From Obelidium mucronatum (Eukaryota; Chytridiomycota; Chytridiomycetes; Chytridiales; Chytriomycetaceae), in NCBI GenBank assembly GCA_025765595.1, contig JAIVFH010000009.1, forward strand, positions 434,001 through 498,000: a stretch of 64,000 nucleotides of DNA, read 5' to 3'. Positions 35,957 to 47,439 of the stretch are shown piece by piece (the first letter of the stretch is position 1; every line of letters starts with the position of its first letter). Below the pieces are notes generated by a model, which did not search any database, was not told where the DNA came from, and worked only from the letters and a program-made list of their open reading frames with translations. The position numbers and the translations under genes are program-made.

Positions 35957-37704
35957 TTAAATCTTGCTCAAATGAACTTGCAACCCGTCTACAAAATGAA
36001 CAGTGATTCCGTCAACCCGCTTCAGGTTCTGCCCTTCAACAAGACTGAACTTGTATCGCGACAAGAGCCCAATCACAACCCCCTTCATCTCAACAAGCGC
36101 CATCTTCTGTCCAGGACACATGTGCGGACCTGCACCAAACGGTATGAATGCGCCCTCGGCAACCAGTCCGTCGAATCGGTCCGGGTTGAATTCAGCAGCA
36201 TCTGGTCCCCACACATTCTGCTGATAAACTCGTTGCTTGTAAATTGCAAGTGAACATGGAGCCCTTCTTGAATTTGTACCCCATGACTTCAACATCCTTC
36301 AATGCGACGCGGTCCAAAGCAAACACTACGGGGTTTATGCGTTGGCACTCTTTAATGACATTGTCCAAGTACTTGAATTTCGAGAGTTCTTCAAATGTTG
36401 GCATTACTAACGTCATTGCTAGTTCTACTGCCAAGAATGCTATCAATTTCTGTACGCAGCTTAGCCACGATTTGAGGCCGTTGGGCAAGTTGAAAAAAGA
36501 TGTTTGTCAGAGTCGTTGCTGTTGTTTCGTGACCTGCCAACAAGAGAGCGATGCTAACAAAGAAATAATAAAAAGGGGGGGGTGATGAGCGATGGGAACA
36601 CTGCACCACAAGCTTCTTCATATAAAACTACAAAAACCTTGAATCCCGGATTTCCTTGTCACTAAACTTTGGGCTCCCACTCTCATCGCGCTGTAATAGA
36701 ATCGACAACAGATCCGTCTCGACAACATCATCACCGCTAATCGCAGCTGCATCTGCTTCTTGCTTGCGTGGAATCAAAAACTTGTTGATCATGTCTTCAA
36801 AAAACTTGAATGGTGCCTTCATTGCCTGTCGGCTTGCCCCAAGAAGACCCCAGAATGCACTTGGTGCCAACGCCCGTATCAGAAGGGCATGCAAGAATTT
36901 ATCAAGGTTTGATCGAAGAGACGTTTTCGCGGCGACAAGATTCTTTTCCTTTGTTCTCGAGCGGCGGCTATTCCTTTGTTCCTGTTGTAGCTGTCGCTGT
37001 TGAACGACCAAGTCAAAATACTTTTCCAGAGATTGATCGTCATGTGAAAACCCAACCCTTCCAATCACATCAAGCGTTAAAGAACTGAGATACTGCGTAA
37101 CATTCACACTTGCTTCATCCTCCAAAGGAATCAATCCCATTTCCGCATCATCCTGCACCTTATTTTCCCCCTTCTTCAGCTTCTCCCTCCTGGTTCCGCA
37201 GCGTTTCTCCATGCCTTTGAATCTCCCAATCCCACATTTCACATAATCGACCCACCAACTCCACAGTCGCCACATACGCCCCCTTCACAAACTGAGCACC
37301 CATCCCTCTAGCAATCGCCCGTCGATGTATTTTCCAAGTTTCACCCGTGGGCATTGCAAACAGAGCCGATTCGATAAAGTCTTTCGAATGAGCGACAAGC
37401 ATATCAGAGCGGGCAAAGTCGTCAGGAGAGGAGAGGATCCGTTTCGATTCGGCGGGATCGCTGATGTAGTATTCGAGTTTGTGGAAGAGTCCGGAGGTTG
37501 CGATGGGGCCGTGGCGTTCTTGCATCTTTTTTGTTGTGTTTCGTTGTTAGTGCACACACTCACACACACACAAAAGAAAAACAAACATACATGGATAAAG
37601 TACAAATGCATCTGATCTTTGAACAGGTACTTTGCAAAGGATGGGAAGCATCCGATTCCTGGGTACAGAGGATCATGCGGTGGCCGATCCTTCATCTTGA
37701 ACAT
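35957..37704 (-). CDS. Cytochrome P450 monooxygenase
   Basis: Heme-thiolate monooxygenase of unknown substrate. Visible P450 hallmarks: helix C TGETWKIHRRAIARGMG, I-helix LLLAGHETTATTL (oxygen activation), the ExxR motif in IKECQRINPVVF, NPDRFDGLVAEGAF, and the heme loop FGAGPHMCPG with its cysteine ligand. Short introns split the gene. The translation starts MFKMKDRPPHDPLYPGIGCF, directly at the proline-rich hinge, so the usual N-terminal membrane helix of a microsomal P450 is missing. Either a further upstream exon is hidden before 37704 or the protein is not anchored this way. It sits head-to-tail behind the porin gene on the same strand. Confidence 0.88.
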
Positions 37705-37826
37705 TCAATTTGCTTCAATTTGTTTTCTTGTTGAAAAAATTTTGCTTCAAAAATGTTTTTTTTTTATTTTTAGAGAGAAAAAAAAACACACACACAAGAT
37801 GTATTTTCCTGTAAAACTTCTCAAGT

Positions 37827-39106
37827 TTAGTTCTCAAAGGTGGCAGACAAACCAACTCTGTGAACATTCTCGTGCAAACGAGTAGTATCAAAGCTACCAC
37901 CAAGACCAAGCTTAACTCCAGGTCTCAACACTTGAGTGTAACCCAATCCAAGGCGACCGACATTGTCAATCTTGGCCTTGACAAAAGTGTTTCCGTCCAA
38001 AACGTATTTGGTACCGACTTCAATAGAAACAGAGTCGGAGGCAGCCTTGTTCCAGATGGCCTTGGCACCGGCTTCGACAGACTTGTTGACCTTGTGGAAG
38101 TAGAAGGCGGTGAAGTGGGAGAACTTGTTGGTGGCGTGGAGACCGACTTGGTATTCAGAGGTGCTGTAACCGGCGGCGAGGTTGTAACGGTGGATGGTGG
38201 CGTCGTTGACGTTGTAGGCAACGTCTCCTCCGAGGACAACTCCATCATGTCTGGGAATAGTAAATTTAGATGAGCCATAACTCAATATAACCAAATAAAA
38301 AAATAGTAGTGGTACCCGACGAGGGCATCAGTGTGGATGGTTGGTCCGTTCTTGGAGAACAAGTCAACAGATGATCTAGTGAAGATGTTGGATTGCTTGT
38401 ACTCGACGACGGCCTTGGCGTTCTTGGCACTAGAAAAATATTGAAATTGGACACAGAAGATCACAGTTTAATATGTGCCGCGCAGAAGGCGTTTCAGAAA
38501 CAAAAGATGCCATACCCGTTGGATGGGTGGATGGAACCGTGAACGTCGAGCTTGACACCAGAGGCGATTTGGTCCTGGAGTTCGACTTGGAGACCAATGG
38601 TGTTGTTGGCGTTCCAGTTCTCAGTGACAGTCAATCCTAATTGGTTTTAGTGACGTGTTGGTTATGAACGAGAAAATGCAAATTGACAGAAAACAACCGT
38701 ACCACGGGACTTGTCAGAGTACTTGGTCTTGATGTCAGAGAGAATGGTTCCAGTCTTGTTTTCCTTGCTTCCAGTGACGGTGAATTTCTATTTTAATGAA
38801 CGTAGGGGTTAGACACTATTGGTGAAAAGGATAACAAGTTTCGACGTACGATTCCGTTGGAGGTGGTGGTGTTGACCTCGAGCTTAGCAGAGCCGACTGG
38901 GTAGTCCTTGGACTATAAAGGAAGGGTGATCGGGTTAGGTTAGTATTTTTTTGAAAGTCAGGTTGAGACTCTCGATATTAGATCCAAGTCTCCAAAGGCC
39001 GTCTTCGATGCCTGGACTGCATTCGTTTGCTAGGCAATTGGATAAAAACACACACCAAAAGGTCGTTGAGGCTCTTGCCGAAATCTCCGTAGTGTGGGAC
39101 GCTCAT
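37827..39106 (-). CDS. Mitochondrial outer membrane porin (VDAC)
   Basis: Voltage-dependent anion channel, a 19-strand beta barrel that passes metabolites across the mitochondrial outer membrane. Start at 39106 gives MSVPHYGDFGKSLNDLL, the N-terminal helix. Following exons read KDYPVGSAKLEVNTTTSNGI, GTILSDIKTKYSDKSRG, VVEYKQSNIFTRSSVDLF, GVVLGGDVAYNVNDATIHRY and end VKAKIDNVGRLGLGYTQVLR...LSATFEN, the conserved VDAC signature region. About six short introns. Length of roughly 280 residues is normal. It is the likely counterpart of fungal Por1. Confidence 0.92.
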
Positions 39107-39260
39107 TGTGAAGTTGGGATTGGGTTTTGGGGGTGAAAAAAGTACAATTTTCCATTTTGGGGATGTGGCATGATTGACCTTGTTACTTCTTATTTTTCAT
39201 CATAAGCTTACTTCTTTATATACTATCACTTGACATGCAAACTCTCCTTTAAATTCGTTT

Positions 39261-40393
39261 TTAGAACTTGACCACCTTTTTCTTGGCAGGTTTCTTCGCT
39301 GCCGCCACAGGTGCTCCGGCTGGAACTGCAGCATCACCCCTTTCCTTCTGGATACTCCTCAGATTAATAAACACGTCGTCGTCGTCTCCACCCTGGGCCA
39401 AATCAATTTTTCCCAGTGTAATTACACCGCGTTCCATCAGTGCTGGTTTGCAGTCTTTTGCCAGGTGTTTTACCGAGCCACAGAATTTACAGCCGCCTCC
39501 ATTTGGATACAGACCCTTTTCGTTCTTTGGACACGCGCTTGCCAGATGACCCTGTTGTTTGCAGACGAAGCAGGACGCAAAAGGGTAAGGGTTGTCTGGG
39601 AGTAAAACGAATAAGCCAAAAAACAAAACAAAGGAAAGGAAAGAAGATAGAAGAACGAACCCGAATTCATCTTCTTTTTGCACTTTGCACTCGAGTGGTT
39701 TGCCGAGCCACAGCGGTAACAGATTCCCTCAGCGGCTGGCGTCGAAGCTGCGTCCATTTCGGCTGCAATCGCATCGAGGTCGTTTGCATCTAGATCAGCG
39801 TCGCTTTTTGTCGAATTTGAACGCGGGCAGTTTTTAATCGAATGTCCGTTTTGGCGGCAGAGGAAACACGTCTTTTCAATGAAACGAATTAAAATTAGGC
39901 TTGGAATTAAAAGAATAAAAGAAAAAAAAAGAAATGTACCATCTTCTTTTCCTTCAGCTTCTCCTTCCGGCTGCGACGCTTCAGAACTTCCCTTTCTTTT
40001 TTTTTGTTGTTGTGGCAATAACTGAGTTCTCCTTTCGGGCAATCAAGAAGAATACAGAGAACAGAAACTAACCTTTGCGATTTAAGGTAGATTCAGAGTC
40101 TCTTTGCTGTTCAGCTGCTTCAGGTTGAGTAGTTTCAGGTCTGTTCGTCTTTAGCCAGCAAAGATCGATGTCTGACTCTCTTTGCCTTCTTTGCTGGTTC
40201 GTTCAGTTGGGTTGATTGTTGATGATCTACTTCTTCCTCAGCAGGCCTCTTTCGAGACTCAACTAACAGGTTCAGGTTGGGGACTCTGAGGAGGTTGACT
40301 GACACTAGTGGGTGCACTTGTGCTTTCGGATTCACTTTGTTTCAGTGGAACTACGTTGAATCCAGATGCTTCAACGTGCTTCTTTCTGGCCAT
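39261..40393 (-). CDS. CCHC zinc-knuckle protein, ZCCHC9 family
   Basis: RNA-binding nuclear protein with four CCHC knuckles: CFLCRQNGHSIKNC, CYRCGSANHSSAKC, CFVCKQQGHLASAC and CKFCGSVKHLAKDC, in the spacing of human ZCCHC9, and the same kind of basic end (KKKVVKF). ZCCHC9 proteins localise to the nucleolus and are linked to rRNA metabolism. The N-terminal part (start 40393, MARKKHVEASGFNVVPLKQ) is low-complexity and basic. Introns lie near 40071-40030 and 39940-39870 and between the second and third knuckle. Two frame slips near 40262 and 40143 look like single-base errors. Confidence 0.82.
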
Positions 40394-41204
40394 TTTTGTC
40401 ACTCGAGTCATTTCGTTTTGGTGGGTTGTTTGCTTTTATTCCAGAGTAAAAAAAAAAGAAAGAAAGAAAGAAAGAAAGCAAGACAGGAACTCAAAGCGGC
40501 CCTTCGCCGCCAGGAATCAGCTGTACAAAAAAGAAACAATAAGATGCATTAAATCGGATACAATTCAACTCATTAACAGACCATGCAAATATTATTTCCG
40601 TTCAGCAGAATCTGATCAAGTTTCGTTGCTACTTTTCCCTCGGGAGTTGTTTCACTAAATTGGAAAGAGGCGTTTTAACAAGAATTACAGCTTTGATAAC
40701 GGGGACGGAACGTCAAAAACTCAACTATTCAGTCACATCTTCCAAGACCATGTCTAAATAAAGCAAGAAGTTAACATCTTCACCAACGCGCAACACTACT
40801 TAAGAAAACGCAATCCCTAGAAAAAGGGATTCATATCCAACAGTCCCCTGCTCTTTCCCCAATTGACCAAAAGCTAAGCTACTGTCTCGAGCAAGACTAC
40901 CAAGCCAAACCAAGCACCCAGATGCACATATTGCTTGAAAGGTACTCAACTGACGAAATCATCAAAGCCTAGCAGAGTGCCTGTGAACTCCTTGTCTGAT
41001 TTCATAATGACCCAAATCTTGCTGCCAATGCATCTGTCCACGAGTTCTGTCGTATTGATAGATATCCAAGAGTTAGAATTCCGACTTGTGCAACATCGTG
41101 AGTCGATTCTCGGTTTTTACCGAGTGGAAGAATTGTGTTCACAGCTGCAGCCATTTTTAATGTTATTTATTTATTGTAAATAAAATAAACCAACAAAACA
41201 AATT
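40394..41204. other. Intergenic region with an AAAG microsatellite
   Basis: About 800 bases with no convincing gene. A tract of A followed by GAAA repeats runs about 40447-40478, close to the start of the ZCCHC9 gene. The rest is ordinary AT-leaning DNA; short open frames lack coding character. Confidence 0.5.
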
Positions 41205-42306
41205 ATGGAAACAACACCAACTGAAACTCTGTTGGCTGCAATCGCATCCCTCCAAACCCAGCTATCCCAACTGCATCAAATTCAACTACAAACTCTGGAC
41301 CAAGTGACTCACCTGAGATCGGAGAATGCGAAACTCTCCCAGAACAGTGTACTCCATTGCAACCACCCTATCAAACAAGGACCGTCGATTCTTTACAAGA
41401 CTGTCAGATCTCCCGAAAGAAGTGGTTTCTCAGATCCTCAAGTGGATCCAACCTGAAGTTGTGACTCGATACCGACGGGTGTCGAGGGCGTTTGATACCT
41501 TGATTCGAGAACCATCCTTCGCGAGAGATATTTTTCACTTGCATGGCATCGTTTCAAAAGGTGTGTGTTTTATGTGACGAAATGTTGTGTGTACACCTGC
41601 TGTAGAACCCGTGGTATATTCCGTTCAAACAAGGAACTCATAACAAAAAATTTCATCAGAAACAACGAGCAAAACAGCCACTCTTTACGACAAGGCGTAT
41701 TTCGGATGGCCGATTCAGTTTCAACTCGAATATACCCAGACGCGGCTCGCCCATTTGGAAGAAATAGACTGGAGAAGTACGACATTTGCTGTCAACTGTA
41801 TACCCCCTGGAATCGGACAGCTTTCATCTCACTTGGTGCATTTGACGTTGTATCGTTGTAGATTGACGGGGTGTATTCCCCAAGAGTTGGGCGATTTGCG
41901 TGGATTGGTTACTTTGAGACTAGATGATAATAATTTGACGGGGATTGTTCCGACACAGTTGGGGAAGCTTGTGCAGCTGGTATATTTGTGTTTAGATCAT
42001 AATAAGGTATGGCGGTAGCTGTTGGTTATATTTTTCATAAGTTGTGTCCAACACCAACTCCCCCCATAAAAAAAAATACAGCTGACGGGTCCGATTCCTT
42101 CTGAGCTTGGAAAACTTGTCAACTTGAAGCTGTTGAATTTGAAAGCAAATTCGGGTCTTGTTGGAAACGTGCCTCCAGAATTCAGGTTCTTGGAGAAGCT
42201 CCAGAATCTATATTTGAATGGGGAAGGTATCGAGCCCATCATTCCACCAGAGATAGTTGCTGGAACAGTTGTGTATAATTTATTGCGGAGGGATGGTTTT
42301 CGATGA
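41205..42306 (+). CDS. F-box protein with plant-like leucine-rich repeats
   Basis: The N-terminus is a coiled coil (LAAIASLQTQLSQLHQIQLQ). A one-base frame slip between about 41340 and 41380 leads into the F-box (LSDLPKEVVSQILKWIQPE). After an intron (about 41560-41707), LRRs of the type LTGCIPQELGDLRGLVTLRL, LTGIVPTQLGKLVQLVYL and LTGPIPSELGKLVNLKLL follow, with an intron at about 42006-42081. It probably serves as an SCF substrate receptor. It shares the general plan, not close sequence, with the F-box gene at 17.7 kb. Confidence 0.72.
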
Positions 42307-42476
42307 ATGAGGCTCTTGGCCGCAGTATCTTTTTTGTCTCACTGCATTGTATTATTGTATCGGAAAAAAAGCATATCTTTTACTATATCATCTCATTTTG
42401 TATGGATTCCTAGAATGGTGAGAAAGTCGTTATACAACAACATGGTTGACACATCCAGAATTGGGCGATTTTATTT

Positions 42477-44518
42477 TTATACTCTCCTCTTCAATAGACA
42501 ATATTTGCCCCAAACCCTCCCATCCCCACCCAGCCGATTCAAAACAATCTGAGGAACCCAAAATACCCTCCCAATCAGTCCCCGCGATCGCCCAGCATCC
42601 AGAAACGGTTCACACATGACTTGTTCCCATGTTGCCGTATCTAACAAGAACCGTTTTTCATACCCGGTTTCATTCAACTTACTTTCGTCATTTCCTGCGT
42701 TATTGCGGTCGTCATCGCCTCCAAAATCACTGTCTACCAAAAACGTGCACGATTCCAAAGAAACATATCGACTTGTGTCTTCTTGATTGAATTCATTCAA
42801 GTTGGGTGGGATTTGACGCGTGATTTCCCACCTTTTTGGTCCTTCAAGCGAGACCTTTACTTGACCATCACCAAAATGAGCTGGCAGCAAGCCACGGAAT
42901 TCGCTTTTTATGAACCGTACTTGGATTCCATCGTGTGGGGGCATAAAATAGTGGCTGGGGAATCTGTACCACTCTTTTCCGAGGCAGAGGGTTTCAGTTG
43001 ATGGTACTCCAGTTGCTGCGTCGGGACGACTCGCTGGTAAGGTGCTAACATGCGTGTAGATTTTGATGGGTGCGTTGTAGTTGGTGTACATTGCAAGTGT
43101 GCGACTGAGGGAGAGGGCAACGAATGCGAATACAAAACAACGTTGGATGATTGAGACAATGAATGGTTGCTTCTTTTGTGGCGCCACTTTACTTTTCTTT
43201 GATGGTTTAGAGCCTGTAGAGGAGATACAGTAATGAATCAGTGAGGTCAGAACAGATGAAGAGCTGTCCAGGGCAATGGCGGCGTTGAAACAAAGCATGG
43301 GGTACACAACAAAGAGAAATCGTTCCTCCTTGTGTGGTTGAGCGCTGAAGATGCACAGCCATAATAGAAATGGAGCGAGACGTGAGAAAGATTGACCGAG
43401 TGAAAGGCCCGAGTGATACACAGTTTTAGGTGCCGTAATGTGTTTAAGGAATACACACGGAATAGAAATGAGAGCTGCCAAGAATACAATATTGAAGTTT
43501 AAAATACCGTTGAGCAAGTAGAAGTACCACGGTTCCGTCCCTAGGGAAAAAAACGTTCAAGAAAACCTGGTATGCGAGTTTTGCACCTACAAACTCACCA
43601 AAGATATCAGGCCCTTTCCCTTCTTCTTTTCCGCTAAACACATTATAAAGCACAATATTCAACGGAACAATACTCCACAATCCGTAAAAGACGCGGTCCG
43701 AAATAATCGTTGGAAGCAGTAGCGTGACCAAGGCAGTTATCCCAGCATTCAAAGCAGACTTAAAACGGGACATTTGGGTGCTCACTTCAATTCGGCTGAG
43801 TTTCTCACGGGTGGAAGATGGAAAGACAAGTGTTTCAAGGAGGAATGGAATCGCGACTGCACCACTGAAAGGCCACCCAACAATCACGCTTGCTGCGATA
43901 ATATAAACAAACATCCATGTGTTTGAGTTGGATGGTATCGGTTGCAAAGTATAGGAGAAGGCGAGAGTCGCAAGGTACATTGAGAAAGATGATGGCAAAT
44001 ACGCTGTCATTTATCGAGCAAATGGGTTAGGAATATTACTCTGGTATGGTTGTAATTTACCCGTGGAAGCAGCCGTCATTCCTGAACCAAAGACCAAAAA
44101 GACAAGAAGCCAATTCGAAACGCGATCACCGCAAATCCTTCGAGTTTCGAGAACAAGCCGTGTTTCAACCAAGGAAGAAACAAGGGCGAATGCAGATCGG
44201 ACGCCATAAAAAAGGGAAAGTTTCGACAGTGTCGGAACAAGAGCTCTGGCCAGTGCGGTGGAGAGCAAAGAGTGAATTGCCGCATAGAACCACGAGCGAA
44301 TGTTGAATTCTGGAGAATATTCCCATGTTTCAAAGCCCGTTCCGAACTGAAGGAAATGCGAGGGTTCCCAGTAGTTGAACACCTCGTCACAGTCTTTTCA
44401 CCAGAGAGTCAGACGATCCTTGCAGATCCGAAAGAATTCTCTTCGTACCTGCAATGACAGTGTAGAACCAGGCCGAGAGAAGCCTCGCTGTGAATAGAAG
44501 GAGAAAGATGTAGTTCAT
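42477..44518 (-). CDS. ALG9: ALG9-type alpha-1,2-mannosyltransferase
   Basis: ER membrane mannosyltransferase (GT22) that adds alpha-1,2-mannose from dolichol-P-mannose to the growing lipid-linked oligosaccharide for N-glycosylation. A short first exon (start 44518, MNYIFLLLFTARLLSAWFYT) joins over a 55-base GTACGA...AAAG intron to DCDEVFNYWEPSHF, the loop with the acidic pair typical of GT-C enzymes. GFETWEYSPEFNIRSW, TAYLPSSFSMYL and QPHKEERFLFVVYPML are further family text. Multiple membrane helices throughout. ALG12 and PIGB are related, but the WEYSP/RSW text favours ALG9. The start is only 24 bases from the divergent PPP1R11 gene. Confidence 0.88.
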
Positions 44519-44542
44519 TTGAAAACAACAAATAAACCAAAT

Positions 44543-45077
44543 ATGAGTCAACCACTGCTAAACACAAACACGCCTCTTCAAGCAGCTGCGCCAAACTCAG
44601 CCTCAAATTCGAATGCAACGCAAAGTGCTTCTTCTTCATCAAATACTCAGACACAAACCCAGACTCAGACCCAAACCGAAATGGGATCCATTGTTGTCAC
44701 TGCCACCCAAACAGCAACAGCAGCGGAAACAAATACTGAACGGCGAGTTGTTTGGGACGAGAAAGTTGTCGACAATGAATGGCTGGGGCGAAAGAGCTCA
44801 AAGAGTTGAGTCCCCACAACCACTTGGTCACGAAAATCAAAACTCATGCACACTATTCAACTCAGTCTGCTGTATTTACCACAAACCAAAGAAGAGATTC
44901 GACGAATCCTCGGATGAATCTGATTCCTCCGAAGACGGGGATGGACCAAATGCGTACGAGCGACAGCCAGATTACACTGGCCGGAATAAAAAGAAGAATA
45001 AGAAAGGAAAGAGTGGTGGGGAACCTTCGCATGATCATAGCCATGATCACGAGGGTGGACACAGTCACAATCACTAG
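44543..45077 (+). CDS. Protein phosphatase 1 regulatory inhibitor subunit 11 (YPI1/PPP1R11 family)
   Basis: Small unstructured inhibitor/regulator of protein phosphatase 1. The diagnostic block reads RRVVWDEKVVDNEWLGRKSS, then after an intron KICCIYHKPKKRFDESSDES. The intron (about 44814-44870) again starts GTTGAG. The N-terminus is Ser/Asn-rich with a TQ repeat coded by a CAGACT-like microsatellite, and the C-terminus is basic and then His-rich (HDHSHDHEGGHSHNH), which could bind metal, as the CxH-rich tail of animal PPP1R11 may. A PP2C phosphatase gene follows directly downstream. Confidence 0.85.
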
Positions 45078-45196
45078 ATGAATAATGATAAAAGGATTCT
45101 AAGAAACAGCAGCAGCAACGCATCGTTTTAACCTCTTTTAGGACTGGATTAAGAGAAGGTAAAGCGAATAAATTATAAACAAAAAACGCAATAAAT

Positions 45197-47140
45197 ATGG
45201 GCCAAACTCTGAGTGAACCAATCACAGACAAACACACAACCACTGACGCTGACGACCGGCTGATGTACGCTGCGTCTTCGATGCAGGGCTGGAGGATTAC
45301 CATGGAGGATGCTCACTCGACTATCCTGAATTTGTTAGCATTGGAGGATCCTTCAAAGACCAGTCCAAGGTACATCTCACAAAAAAAACCCATCCCATGG
45401 CAGCACATCATACATACGCACTGTATGCGTCATTAGGCTGTGGGGCCTCCAGATGTAGGCGGGAAGGGCTGTTCTGGTTTCTAAAGGTTCAATTTAATAA
45501 GTGGTTTAATTCGCAATTGGTTTATGCGAAAAGCCGGCAGGGAAATCAATGTTTGCATTTTGAATCGGGGATTTTATAGGCGAAGCGATGGGTTTTATGG
45601 TGTACTGAGACGGTGGCCGTTGATGGATTGTGGGTGAAGGTGCCTCACAAAAGACAAAAGACACGTCAACACAAATACTCTCTCTTTGCCTCACTCCGAT
45701 CAGTGTATCTCGGAGTAAATTCTATGCTCGTCGTCCCCACGTCGATTGTTCAACTCCTAAAACTTATCCCAAACATCTCTTCTAACTCACATACCGAACC
45801 AAAAACTAGACACTCTTTCTTCGCTGTATACGACGGTCATGGTGGCTCGGCTGTTGCGAAATATTCTGGAAATCACTTGCACAAGAAGATTTTGCAAGAA
45901 CCTGGATTCAAAGCTGGAAATTACGAATTGGCCATCAAGAATGGCTTTTTGGCGACAGACGTTGATCTTAAAACTAGTTTAGTATCCCGATTTCTTTCTT
46001 TTTTTCATTCGTTTGTGGGTTTCCAATACGGGATGTGAAGTACCGGCGGCAATTCGCGGTAACTGAAGAGATGAGGTCTGGTTGATCCTCTTGAACTCAT
46101 TGGTGGGGTTGAGTAGTTTGTCAAGTGGGCGTTTTGAGATTGGACTTCTTTATCTTTTTTTGCGAAGAAAAAATTCGCAACTTACATTCTGGTTGGCAGG
46201 TCCCGAGTATCTTGCCGATCCTGCAGGATGTACTGCTGTAACGATTCTCATTACTGATGAAATGAAAGTCTATTGTGGAAACGCCGGTGACAGTCGTGCC
46301 GTTCTTTCCAGCCAAGGTCAAGCTGTAGCTCTATCTTACGACCATAAACCAACCAATCCAGGTAAGTTTAGGCCGTGTGAATCTATTGGAAACTTTCAAA
46401 ATGTGCCTCTACGCTTATTGCAACCCTCCTTTCTAACATCAAACTTAGGAGAAACTGCTAGAATTAGAGCGGCTGGTGGATACGTTGAGTTTGGCCGTGT
46501 TAATGGTGAGTTTGATAGAGGCATTTAACTTTGTGGACAAGAAGCTGATTCAAATCTTCTTAACTAGGAAACCTGGCTCTCAGTCGTGCCGTTGGAGACT
46601 TTGAATTCAAAAACAATCCCTCCATGTCTCCTGAGGATCAAGTTGTGACTGTAAACCCAGACATTGAAACAAGGCAATTGACTGTGAAGGAAGACGACTT
46701 TATTGTTGTGGCGTGTGATGGTGAATCTTCAATTTATTCTTTTTTCCTTTGAAATTGACACCATTCTTTACCACTCAGGAATTTGGGATTGTATGTCGAA
46801 TGACCAAGTCGTCGACTTTGTAATGTACCAAATTGCTGCGGACCAGCCCTTGGGCAACATTGCCGAACTCATGATGGAATACTGTCTTGCTGGCGACAGT
46901 GATGTCGGCGGTGTTGGTTGTGATAACATGACTGTTGTCATTGTGGCAATCTTGGGTGACGGAAAAGGTGTTTCCATGGGATATGAAGAGTGGGTTGCAC
47001 AAGTCAAGGAACGGTGGGCAGCGAAAGAGAACAAGAGCGTTTTTATGGCGAAGGAGGCAAGAGGGATGATTGGTGGTGTAATTCAAGGTGGACAGCAGCG
47101 GCAGCAACAGGTTGATGAAGATGGTGTAGTTGTTTTGTAA
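45197..47140 (+). CDS. PP2C-type protein Ser/Thr phosphatase (Ptc2/Ptc3-like)
   Basis: Metal-dependent phosphatase that reverses stress and checkpoint kinase signalling in yeasts. The start MGQTLSEP is the conserved Ptc2/Ptc3 N-terminus and a candidate myristoylation site. Catalytic motifs: GWRITMEDAHS, FFAVYDGHGGSAVAKY (metal-binding Asp-Gly), AGCTAVTILI, CGNAGDSRAVL, SYDHKPTNPGE, LALSRAVGDFEFK, VVACDGIWD and GCDNMTVVIVAIL. The first intron or non-coding insert (about 45371-45800) is much longer than others in the window, and a second of about 220 bases lies near 45980-46200. Ends QVDEDGVVVL at 47140. Confidence 0.88.
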
Positions 47141-47439
47141 TCATTTATGCAAGGGTAGGGATTGTGTTGATGAAGTGTTTTTTCATGGGGGGGAAGGAGG
47201 AGGAGTTAGAGAGTAGAATTGGTTGGGGCTGAGTCGTTCGTGATTGAGTTGTAATCTTCTGTTATTATGGCTTATTTGTAGGGATGTAGTTGATCTGTAG
47301 TGTTTACTTTATTTTGCTCTCTCTTCTTGTACTGCTCTCTCGCTCCTTTTTTATCCTTTTTTTGTCTTTAAGTATCTGTTATTTTCTTATTTTTTTGCGA
47401 TGTTTTCATAAACCGACTTCAAAAATGGAATTTGCCTGT
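47141..47439. other. Intergenic between converging genes
   Basis: About 300 bases of T- and GT-rich sequence forming the two 3' ends. No gene or repeat seen. Confidence 0.5.

Noticed and set aside
37715..37909. Hydrophobic minus-strand frame before the P450 as its missing anchor exon
   Set aside because: It overlaps the end of the porin gene, and its hydrophobic part is the out-of-frame porin C-terminus.
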